A DNA stretch of 8,039 nt from an uncultured Oscillospiraceae bacterium (GTDB lineage: Bacteria; Bacillota; Clostridia; Oscillospirales; Oscillospiraceae): contig CAJUKT010000112.1 of NCBI GenBank assembly GCA_910587255.1, positions 1-8,039 of the forward strand, in the 5' to 3' direction. The notes beneath the pieces were generated by a model that did no database searches, was not told the DNA's origin, and saw nothing but the letters and a program-made list of their open reading frames with translations. A program made the translations under genes and the position numbers. Each line of letters begins with the position of its first letter. Position 1 is the first letter of the stretch. Of this stretch, positions 1 to 4,661 are shown piece after piece.

Positions 1-276
1 AGGGGAGCTTGGAGCGCAGCGAGGGCAAAAGCCCAGCCGCTGCATGGCGGAGGCGGGTTTTGCCCGAGACGCAGCGAAAGCGACCCGGCCGCGCGGCCAA
101 TCCGAACGTGACAGCAAGAAGCGTGAGGATAGCCGCGCAGGGGAGCTTGGAGCGCAGCGAGGGCAAAAGCCCAGCCGCTGCATGGCGGAGGCGGGTTTTG
201 CCCGAGACGCAGCGAAAGCGACCCGGCCGCGCGGCCAATCCGAACGTGACAACAAGAAGCGTGAGGACACCCGCGC
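1..276. repeat. Two tandem copies of a 138-bp hairpin-bearing repeat
   Basis: Copy 1 is 1-138 and copy 2 is 139-276. They differ at only three positions that I can see, all in the last 30 bases of the unit. Each unit carries an inverted repeat: GGGCAAAA at 23-30 pairs with TTTTGCCC at 58-65 (161-168 with 196-203 in copy 2), and an inner CCGC/GCGG stem can extend it. The near identity points to a recent duplication, and more copies may lie left of the window. Because 138 is divisible by three, reading frames stay open through both copies, but the encoded peptides look like low-complexity by-products. With 277-321 this is the whole non-coding stretch upstream of the first gene. I see no convincing promoter in it. 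Confidence 0.9.
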
Positions 277-321
277 GGCCCGCCCTCCGTCAGGAAACAG
301 AAAGATAAAGGATTGATCCCA

Positions 322-1581
322 TTGAAGGAAAGCACCCTGGCCACCAAAATCATGATTGCCATCCTCTGCCTGGGGGTGGCGGCCTATCTGGCCATCTACC
401 TCGTCCGGGGCTGGAAAGCGGAGCTGGCCACCACCCGGGCCTACACCCACTCCATCGACGTGGGGCAGGAGGCCCAGGGCATCCTGGTGCGCACTGAGAT
501 CCCCCTGGCCGGCGGCAGCGGCTATGTGGACCAGATCCTGCCCGAGGGGGCCAAGGCCGCCGCTGGGGACGCGGTGGCCCTGCTGTACGGCGACCCCTCC
601 GCCCTCACCACCCGGCAGTCCATCCGGACGCTGGAGGCGGAGATCGAGCAGCTCCAATACGCCCTGGGGGACCGGGCCCAGAGCGCCGACGCCGCCCGGC
701 TGGACCAGCAGGTCATCTCGTCCATTGTCTCCCTGCGCTCCCTGGCCGCCGGGGGGGACCTGACGGGGCTGGACGACTGCGCCCTCAACCTGCGCTCCAT
801 GGTGTTCAAGCGGGACTACGCCTATGGGGACACCGGGGCGGCGGAGCAGCTGGGCCAGCTCATCACGGACAAGCAGGCCCAGCTGGCCGAGCTTTACCGC
901 TCCCTGAACCAGGTGTCCACCACCGTATACGCCCCCACCTCCGGCATCTATTCCGCCGGGACGGACGGCTGGGAGGGCATCGTCACCCCCGCCATGCTGG
1001 ACAGCCTCACCGCCGGCGACCTGGACGGGCTGCTCCAGCAGCAGCACAGCCCCGCCCCCGGCTCGGTGGGCAAGCTCATCACCGATTCCACCTGGTACTA
1101 CGCCGCCCTGCTGGACGGCGTTGACACCGGCCTCCAGTCCGGTCGGCGCTATACCCTCAGCTTCTCGGGCGACTACTTCGGCCAGCTGGTCATGACCCTG
1201 GAGCGGGTGGCCCTGGACGGGGACAGGACGCTGGCCATATTCTCCTGCCGCTCCCATCTGGCGGACACCACCCTGCTGCGGGTGCAGACGGTGGACGTGG
1301 TTACCCAGACCCTGGAGGGCATCCGCGTCCCCCGGCAGGCCCTTCGGGTGGAGACGGTGGAGGAGACCGCCGAGGACGGCTCCATCCGCCATGTGAACCG
1401 CTACGGCGTGTTCACCGTGGTGGGTGCCCAGGCGGAGTGGCACGAGGTAGAGGTGCTGTACACCGACGAATCCTACTATCTGGTCCGGCCCGCCGACCCG
1501 GCGGCGGCCTCCCGCCTGCGGGCGGGGGACGAGGTGATTTTCAACTCCTCCGGCATCTACGACGGAAAAGTAGTGCGCTGA
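322..1581 (+). CDS. HlyD-like membrane-anchored protein, first gene of the yggS-sepF-divIVA cluster
   Basis: The product is 419 aa. I chose TTG at 322 because AAAGGA at 307-312 lies 9 nt upstream; the in-frame TTG at 313 would leave no spacing. Residues 9-28 form one membrane segment, placing the rest outside the cytoplasm. Residues 44-90 resemble the first half of a biotinyl/lipoyl-like hairpin domain. Residues 95-120 and about 173-197 are helical and charged (probable hairpin coiled coil). Residues 200-222 (VYAPTSGIY) look like the returning lipoyl half. Residues 250-345 look like a beta-barrel, and the end (LRAGDEVIFNSSGIYDGKVVR region, 399-419) like a membrane-proximal domain. This is the architecture of HlyD/RND adaptor subunits. 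No ABC or RND pump gene is adjacent, so export function is unproven. A similar gene next to yggS-sepF in other clostridia is from memory. It may act in envelope or division biology. Confidence 0.8.
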   Translation: MKESTLATKIMIAILCLGVAAYLAIYLVRGWKAELATTRAYTHSIDVGQEAQGILVRTEIPLAGGSGYVDQILPEGAKAAAGDAVALLYGDPSALTTRQSIRTLEAEIEQLQYALGDRAQSADAARLDQQVISSIVSLRSLAAGGDLTGLDDCALNLRSMVFKRDYAYGDTGAAEQLGQLITDKQAQLAELYRSLNQVSTTVYAPTSGIYSAGTDGWEGIVTPAMLDSLTAGDLDGLLQQQHSPAPGSVGKLITDSTWYYAALLDGVDTGLQSGRRYTLSFSGDYFGQLVMTLERVALDGDRTLAIFSCRSHLADTTLLRVQTVDVVTQTLEGIRVPRQALRVETVEETAEDGSIRHVNRYGVFTVVGAQAEWHEVEVLYTDESYYLVRPADPAAASRLRAGDEVIFNSSGIYDGKVVR

Positions 1582-1605
1582 GCCGTCGTGAGCAGCGCGG
1601 GTGGA

Positions 1606-1651
1606 CTGGAGCGAGGGCAAAAGCCAAAGGCCCGGATGGGTTTTGCCCGAG
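1606..1651. repeat. Diverged, partial relative of the 138-bp repeat
   Basis: GGAGCGAGGGCAAAAGCC at 1608-1625 and GGGTTTTGCCCGAG at 1638-1651 match the two hairpin arms of the 1-276 repeat, whereas the loop and flanks differ. GGGCAAAA (1615-1622) pairs with TTTTGCCC (1641-1648). It fills the 131-bp gap between the HlyD-like gene and yggS, whose start and Shine-Dalgarno lie beyond it. The stem is followed by no T-run, so it is not a typical terminator. It is probably a member of a dispersed intergenic palindromic family. Confidence 0.7.
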
Positions 1652-1712
1652 TGGTCAGGAAGCCGCGCGTCGCCAACAGGCAAAGCGCAGCAACATCTGG
1701 AGGCTGGTCTAC

Positions 1713-2426
1713 ATGGATTTAAAGGAAAACATCGCCCGGGTGCGCGCCCAGCTGGACGAGGCCGCCCGGGCCGCCGGGCGGGACCCCTCCCAGGTCACCC
1801 TGCTGGCCGCCACCAAAACCCAGGGGCAGGAGGCCATCCGGGCCGCCATCCGGGCGGGCGTCACCGTATGCGGGGAGAACCGGGTGCAGGAGCTCACCGC
1901 CCACCTGGAGGAAGGCGCCTATGAGGGGGCCCAAGTCCACTTTATCGGCCACCTCCAGACCAACAAGGTGAAGTACGTGGTGGGCCGGGTGGCGCTGATC
2001 CACTCCGTCTCCTCGGAAAAGCTGCTGCGCGCCATCGCCCAGCGCGCGGACGCCCTGGGGCTGGTCCAGGATATTTTGCTGGAAATCAACCTGGCCGGGG
2101 AGGCGTCCAAGTCCGGCTTTGCCCCCCAGGCCGCCTGCTCCGCCGCCCGGCTGGCCGCCGGCCTGGAGGGCGTGCGGCTGCGCGGGCTGATGTGCATCCC
2201 CCCGCGGGCCGTCCGGCCGGGGGACAATCTCCCATATTTTCAAAAATTACGCCGGTTAGCTGTTGACATAACGCGGGAAATGTTAGATAATAGCAGAGAT
2301 ATGGACGTGCTTTCCATGGGGATGAGCGGCGACTACGCCGACGCCGTTGCCGCGGGCTCCACCTGTGTGCGGGTGGGCTCGGCTCTGTTCGGCCCCCGCC
2401 CGCCTATGTCATCTACTCACGATTGA
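1713..2426 (+). CDS. yggS: YggS/YlmE family PLP homeostasis protein
   Basis: The product is 237 aa, the normal size for the family. YggS (PROSC/PLPBP in eukaryotes, YlmE in Bacillus) is a cytoplasmic single-domain fold type III protein that binds pyridoxal 5'-phosphate without known catalysis and helps control PLP and amino/keto acid pools. The PLP lysine is Lys35 in LLAATKTQ. Further family motifs are GENRVQE (54-60), FIGHLQTNK (77-85), SVSS (98-101) and the phosphate-binding end LSMGMSGDYADAV (200-212) with GSALFGPR (222-229). The ATG at 1713 follows GGAGG (1699-1703) by 9 nt. The gene sits directly upstream of sepF, as ylmE does in Bacillus; its stop (2424-2426) touches the sepF Shine-Dalgarno. 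Codons 172-200 are strikingly AT-rich (TTA, ATA, AGA) compared with the CTG/CTC/ATC/CGG use elsewhere in the gene, and this patch contains a promoter. Confidence 0.95.
   Translation: MDLKENIARVRAQLDEAARAAGRDPSQVTLLAATKTQGQEAIRAAIRAGVTVCGENRVQELTAHLEEGAYEGAQVHFIGHLQTNKVKYVVGRVALIHSVSSEKLLRAIAQRADALGLVQDILLEINLAGEASKSGFAPQAACSAARLAAGLEGVRLRGLMCIPPRAVRPGDNLPYFQKLRRLAVDITREMLDNSRDMDVLSMGMSGDYADAVAAGSTCVRVGSALFGPRPPMSSTHD
2263..2291 (+). promoter_or_regulatory. Embedded sigma-A promoter inside yggS, probably driving sepF-divIVA
   Basis: TTGACA (2263-2268, perfect -35), a 17-bp spacer, then GATAAT (2286-2291, five of six -10 bases). An A/T-rich tract at 2234-2249, about -64 to -49 relative to the predicted start near 2298, could serve as an UP element. 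The sequence lies in the AT-rich patch of an otherwise GC-rich coding region. A transcript from here would have a leader of about 145 nt before the sepF ATG and would cover sepF and divIVA. Confidence 0.7.
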
Positions 2427-2442
2427 AGGGAGAAGCGTCTAT

Positions 2443-2916
2443 ATGAGCTTATTCGATGAACTCAAGCGCCTGGCCCGCCCCTATGAGGACGAGGAGGAGG
2501 ACGACTATGAGGAGGACTTCACCCCGGTGAACAGCGGCATCAAGGAGCTCCCCCGGGAGCGCGACCGCGACAGGGACCGGGACAGGGAGCGCGATACCGA
2601 CCGCCGCAGCGGCAACAAGGTGGTCAATATCCACACCACAACCCAGCTCCAGGTGGTGCTGGTCAGCCCCACCCGGTTTGAAAACGCCAGCGAGATCGCC
2701 GACCACCTGCGGGACAAGCGCACCGTGGTGCTCAACCTGGAGCAGACGGACAAGAACATCGCCCGCCGCCTCATCGACTTTTTGTCCGGCGTGGCCTACG
2801 CCAACGAGGGCACCATCAAAAAGGTGGCCCTATCCACCTATATCATCACCCCCTACAACGTGGAAATTTTGGGCGACCTCATCGACGAGCTGGAAAATAA
2901 CGGACTGTACTTCTGA
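2443..2916 (+). CDS. sepF: Cell division protein SepF
   Basis: The product is 157 aa. SepF binds the C-terminal tail of FtsZ and tethers and bundles Z-ring filaments at the membrane; in Gram-positives it overlaps FtsA in function. Residues 1-11 (MSLFDELKRLA) fit the amphipathic membrane-targeting helix. Residues 15-25 are strongly acidic. Residues 38-55 are an alternating Arg-Asp/Glu linker (RERDRDRDRDRERDTDRR). Residues 60-157 are the SepF (DUF552) dimerising core, with NLEQTDKNIARRLIDFLSGVAYA (98-120) and a YIITPYNVEI strand (133-142). Start: ATG 2443, with AAGGGAG (2426-2432) 10 nt upstream. The gap from yggS is 16 nt and the gap to divIVA 26 nt, so operon expression is likely, with an extra promoter inside yggS. 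The regular RD repeat in the linker is unusual; SepF linkers are normally variable and disordered. Confidence 0.96.
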   Translation: MSLFDELKRLARPYEDEEEDDYEEDFTPVNSGIKELPRERDRDRDRDRERDTDRRSGNKVVNIHTTTQLQVVLVSPTRFENASEIADHLRDKRTVVLNLEQTDKNIARRLIDFLSGVAYANEGTIKKVALSTYIITPYNVEILGDLIDELENNGLYF

Positions 2917-2942
2917 GATAGAGATAAGGGGGACTTTACGCT

Positions 2943-3674
2943 ATGATGACTCCGCAGGAGGTGGCCAGCCACTCCTTTGCAAAGGCCACCCTGGGCGGGT
3001 ATAACCTGGCCCAGGTAGACGAGTTTCTGGACGCGCTCACCGAGGACTATGCCGCCCTTTACAACGAGAACGCGATCTTGAAGAACAAATTAAAGGTGCT
3101 GTCCGACACGGTGGAGGAGTACCGCGCCACCGACAACGCCATGCGTAAAACCCTGCTGGCCGCCCAGAAGATGGCGGACGACATGGTGGCGGACGCCAAG
3201 AAAAAGCAGGCGGAGCTGGTGGGCGAGGCGGAGCAGGACGCCCACAAGCGGGTGGAGGAGCTGCAAAAGGCGGTGAAGGCGGAGGAGTTCCGGCTGAAAA
3301 AGGCCCAGGAGTCCACCGCCGCCTATGTGCGCAAGCTGGCCAAGGCCCACGATGAGGAGATGGCGTTCCTGTCCAACCTGGGCCAGCTGGTCCCCCCTGA
3401 AATGGCCCCCGCCAAGGGCAGCGACCCCTCCGAGGACATTAAGGCCGCCCTGGCCGCCCAGATCCGCCAGGAAGAGGAGCAGCCCCAGCCCCAGGCCGCC
3501 CCGGAAAAGCCCGCCCCCCGGCTGGTGGCGGTGGGGCCGGACGACGACGTGCCCCCCATGCCCGACGACCTGGAGCCCCTGTCCGGCCAAGGCCAGGACG
3601 AGTTCGAGCTGGACCCGGACGCCACCAGGCGGTATTCCGATCTCCAGTTTGGCAAGGACTACGAAATTCAATAA
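2943..3674 (+). CDS. divIVA: DivIVA-family septum/pole scaffold protein
   Basis: The product is 243 aa. DivIVA proteins bind negatively curved membrane at septa and poles and recruit division, wall or sporulation factors. The N-terminal lipid-binding domain is clear: FAKATLGGYNLAQVDEFLDAL at 12-32, matching the family F-x-GGY-x-x-VDxFLD pattern. A long, charged coiled coil runs from about 37 to 145. It is followed by a disordered tail rich in Pro, Gln and acidic residues (150-228) and a distinct end, LQFGKDYEIQ (234-243), which I recall as recurring in clostridial DivIVA proteins. ATG 2943 is preferred over ATG 2946 because AAGGGGG (2926-2932) is then 10 nt away. In Bacillus, ylmG and ylmH separate sepF from divIVA; here both are absent and the genes are 26 nt apart. 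The unit ends at the terminator 4 nt after the stop. Confidence 0.93.
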   Translation: MMTPQEVASHSFAKATLGGYNLAQVDEFLDALTEDYAALYNENAILKNKLKVLSDTVEEYRATDNAMRKTLLAAQKMADDMVADAKKKQAELVGEAEQDAHKRVEELQKAVKAEEFRLKKAQESTAAYVRKLAKAHDEEMAFLSNLGQLVPPEMAPAKGSDPSEDIKAALAAQIRQEEEQPQPQAAPEKPAPRLVAVGPDDDVPPMPDDLEPLSGQGQDEFELDPDATRRYSDLQFGKDYEIQ

Positions 3675-3677
3675 AGC

Positions 3678-3709
3678 AAAGGCCCGCCGGGAATCCGGCG
3701 GGCCTTTTT
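3678..3709 (+). terminator. Rho-independent terminator after divIVA
   Basis: A 13-bp perfect stem, AAAGGCCCGCCGG (3678-3690) with CCGGCGGGCCTTT (3695-3707), a GAAT loop, and five T at 3705-3709. Because the stem also starts with AAA, it may work for the converging minus-strand gene that ends at 3714. Confidence 0.92.
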
Positions 3710-3713
3710 GCCG

Positions 3714-3998
3714 CTATTCTGCCTTTATCCCGTCCTGACAGCCATAGCGGTACATCAATTCTCCGCATGCCCGGGAAAACTCCTCAAACCCGCTGACCAG
3801 CAATTCAAAATCCGGGTCGGTATCCGGGTTCACCCCCATCCTCTCGCACAGGCGGTTGCGCGCCTCATAGACCTGCCTGGCCAGCGGCCCCAGTGCGCCC
3901 TCCATAGAGGATTCATCCCGCACCCACGGGCACACATCCGGCTCAATGAAGCCATTGATTTTGTTGTAGATCATTTCCCAGCGTGCTTCGTCTTGCAT
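3714..3998 (-). CDS. Small acidic protein of unknown function, divergent from an XRE regulator
   Basis: The product is 94 aa. I do not recognise it as a characterised protein. It is acidic, mostly helical by appearance, has no signal peptide or membrane segment, and carries cysteines at 23, 51, 78 and 87. Two Pro/Gly turns (FIEPDVCPW at 17-25; MGVNPDTDPD at 54-63) separate helical blocks, and the C-terminus contains ACGELMYRYGCQDG (77-90). From memory, short proteins ending in a similar K/R-x-MY-x-YG motif occur next to XRE regulators in clostridia, but I cannot confirm this. Start: ATG 3998 has an AAGGGGG Shine-Dalgarno 8 nt upstream; the in-frame ATGs at 4004, 4016 and 4046 are badly spaced or inside the operator. 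Its promoter is overlaid by both palindromic operators, so it is probably repressed by the divergent regulator. Confidence 0.8.
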   Translation of the reverse strand: MQDEARWEMIYNKINGFIEPDVCPWVRDESSMEGALGPLARQVYEARNRLCERMGVNPDTDPDFELLVSGFEEFSRACGELMYRYGCQDGIKAE

Positions 3999-4019
3999 AA
4001 TCATTACCCCCTTCATGTT

Positions 4020-4037
4020 TGCTACAATATTGTAGCA
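4020..4037. promoter_or_regulatory. Operator O1: perfect 18-bp palindrome over the -10 region
   Basis: TGCTACAATATTGTAGCA is identical on both strands. It contains the -10 (TACAAT, read on the minus strand at 4034-4029) of the minus-strand gene. By symmetry it contains an equal TGC-TACAAT extended -10 on the plus strand (4020-4028) that could serve the repressor gene. Its position between a divergent XRE gene and its partner is what expected for an XRE operator. Confidence 0.82.
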
Positions 4038-4057
4038 TATCCTCATCTGAAATGCAA
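4029..4057 (-). promoter_or_regulatory. Promoter of the 94-aa protein gene
   Basis: Read on the minus strand: TTGCAT (4057-4052) as -35, a 17-bp spacer, TGC extension and TACAAT (4034-4029) as -10. The -35 lies in operator O2 and the -10 in operator O1, so a repressor on either site would block RNA polymerase. Confidence 0.65.
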
Positions 4058-4071
4058 CAAAATAGTAGCAT
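4052..4071. promoter_or_regulatory. Operator O2: imperfect copy of O1
   Basis: ATGCAACAAAATAGTAGCAT. Its reverse complement matches the O1 core at 13 of 16 positions (all three differences are A to T). Outer ATGC/GCAT arms keep the symmetry. The O1 and O2 centres are 33 bp apart, about three helical turns, which places both on the same DNA face. O2 would also lie in the leader of a plus-strand transcript starting near 4035. Confidence 0.72.
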
Positions 4072-4092
4072 CATTTTGAGGAGTGATGCGCT

Positions 4093-4320
4093 ATTTTATT
4101 TCAAAGAATTGAAGATCTTCGCATTGATGCCGACAAGACCCAACAAGAAATTGCGGACTTGCTGAACTGCCAGAGGGAAGTATACAGACGCTATGAAAAG
4201 GGTACTTTTGATATTCCGCTTTGGGCATTGATTAAGCTGGCCGTCTATTATGAAACGAGTACCGATTATATCCTGGGACTTACAGATACAAAGACAGCCT
4301 ACCCCAAATCAAAGAGGTAG
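4093..4320 (+). CDS. XRE/Cro-CI family DNA-binding regulator with a probable ATT start
   Basis: The product is 75 aa, essentially one helix-turn-helix domain. The pattern is classic XRE: TQQEIADLL (16-24), then the recognition-helix region ending YRRYEKGTFDIP (31-42), LIKLAVYYETSTDYILGLT (46-64) and a short basic tail. The frame is closed upstream by TGA at 4084-4086 and contains no ATG, GTG or TTG before the HTH; the first TTG (codon 23) would destroy the fold. ATT at 4093 lies 9 nt after GAGGAG (4078-4083), an ideal distance, so I infer AUU initiation. The alternative is that ATG 4086 was the original start, followed by a one-base indel; that frame stops at 4110-4112. The gene is AT-richer than its surroundings. 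It probably represses the divergent 94-aa protein gene and itself through O1 and O2. Confidence 0.75.
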   Translation: MLFQRIEDLRIDADKTQQEIADLLNCQREVYRRYEKGTFDIPLWALIKLAVYYETSTDYILGLTDTKTAYPKSKR

Positions 4321-4497
4321 GCCGGGGGATGCTGTGGCGGCGCGCCCGGCGCACCCCTGAGGCGCGGGCAGTGGACAGGGGCTGTTCCCAATGACCAGAT
4401 ACAAGCGGCAGCGCCAATAGGGGCCGCCCAGTCCCGGGCCGGGGCGCCGGAAGGGTAAGGCGAAACCCAGCGTATAGGGCTCTCCCGTAATGGGGTA

Positions 4498-4518
4498 CAT
4501 AGGGGCAAAGCCCCTATG
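4498..4518. repeat. 9-bp stem, 3-nt loop hairpin
   Basis: CATAGGGGC (4498-4506), loop AAA, GCCCCTATG (4510-4518), a perfect inverted repeat. No T-run follows on either strand, so it is not a standard terminator. It lies 10 bases from the larger palindrome to its right. Confidence 0.7.
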
Positions 4519-4528
4519 CGCGCTCTTT

Positions 4529-4560
4529 GGTCACTTTCTCTCGCGTGAGAGAAAGTGACC
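4529..4560. repeat. 32-bp perfect inverted repeat
   Basis: The left arm GGTCACTTTCTCTC (4529-4542) and right arm GAGAGAAAGTGACC (4547-4560) are perfectly complementary over 14 bp around a GCGT loop. No poly-T tract follows. I recall similar GGTCACTTTCT palindromes scattered in gut Oscillospiraceae genomes, which would make this a dispersed repeat, but that is unverified. Confidence 0.8.
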
Positions 4561-4603
4561 CCCCGGAGGGCATCCCCCGAAGGGCGTCCCCCGGACAGGG
4601 GAT

Positions 4604-4638
4604 AAAAAAGCAGGCCCCCTGCCTTGCGGCAGAGGGCC
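4604..4638 (-). terminator. Rho-independent terminator of gap
   Basis: Read on the minus strand: GGCCCTCTGCC (4638-4628), loop GCAA, GGCAGGGGGCC (4623-4613), an 11-bp stem with one T-G wobble, then TGC and six T (4609-4604). It begins about 24 bp past the gap stop codon. Confidence 0.9.
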
Positions 4639-4661
4639 CGTTAACGGTTTTGGGCGAAAGA

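Larger units (their letters stand above)
4321..4661. other. 341-bp gene-free stretch, GC-rich and palindrome-rich
   Basis: It lies between the XRE stop and the gap stop codon. From left to right it holds a CCCCTG/CAGGGG pair (4354-4359, 4376-4381), a 9-bp stem hairpin (4498-4518), a 32-bp perfect inverted repeat (4529-4560), a near-duplicate 14-mer (4567-4580 and 4581-4594, 12 of 14 matching) and the gap terminator. Short minus-strand open frames at 4299-4508 have a Pro/Cys/Arg-rich composition and no Shine-Dalgarno that I trust, so I treat them as non-coding. The sequence resembles dispersed intergenic repeat DNA. Confidence 0.6.

Noticed and set aside
1..276. CRISPR-like array
   Set aside because: Only two long direct copies with no spacers between them.
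9..316. Two overlapping open frames through the tandem repeat (90-99 aa)
   Set aside because: They arise because the repeat length is a multiple of three. Composition is Arg/Pro/Ala-rich, there is no Shine-Dalgarno, and one frame runs into the start region of the real gene.
4299..4508. Minus-strand open frames of 63-69 codons after the XRE gene
   Set aside because: Low-complexity Pro/Arg/Cys composition, no convincing ribosome binding site, overlap with the XRE 3' end and with palindromic repeat DNA.
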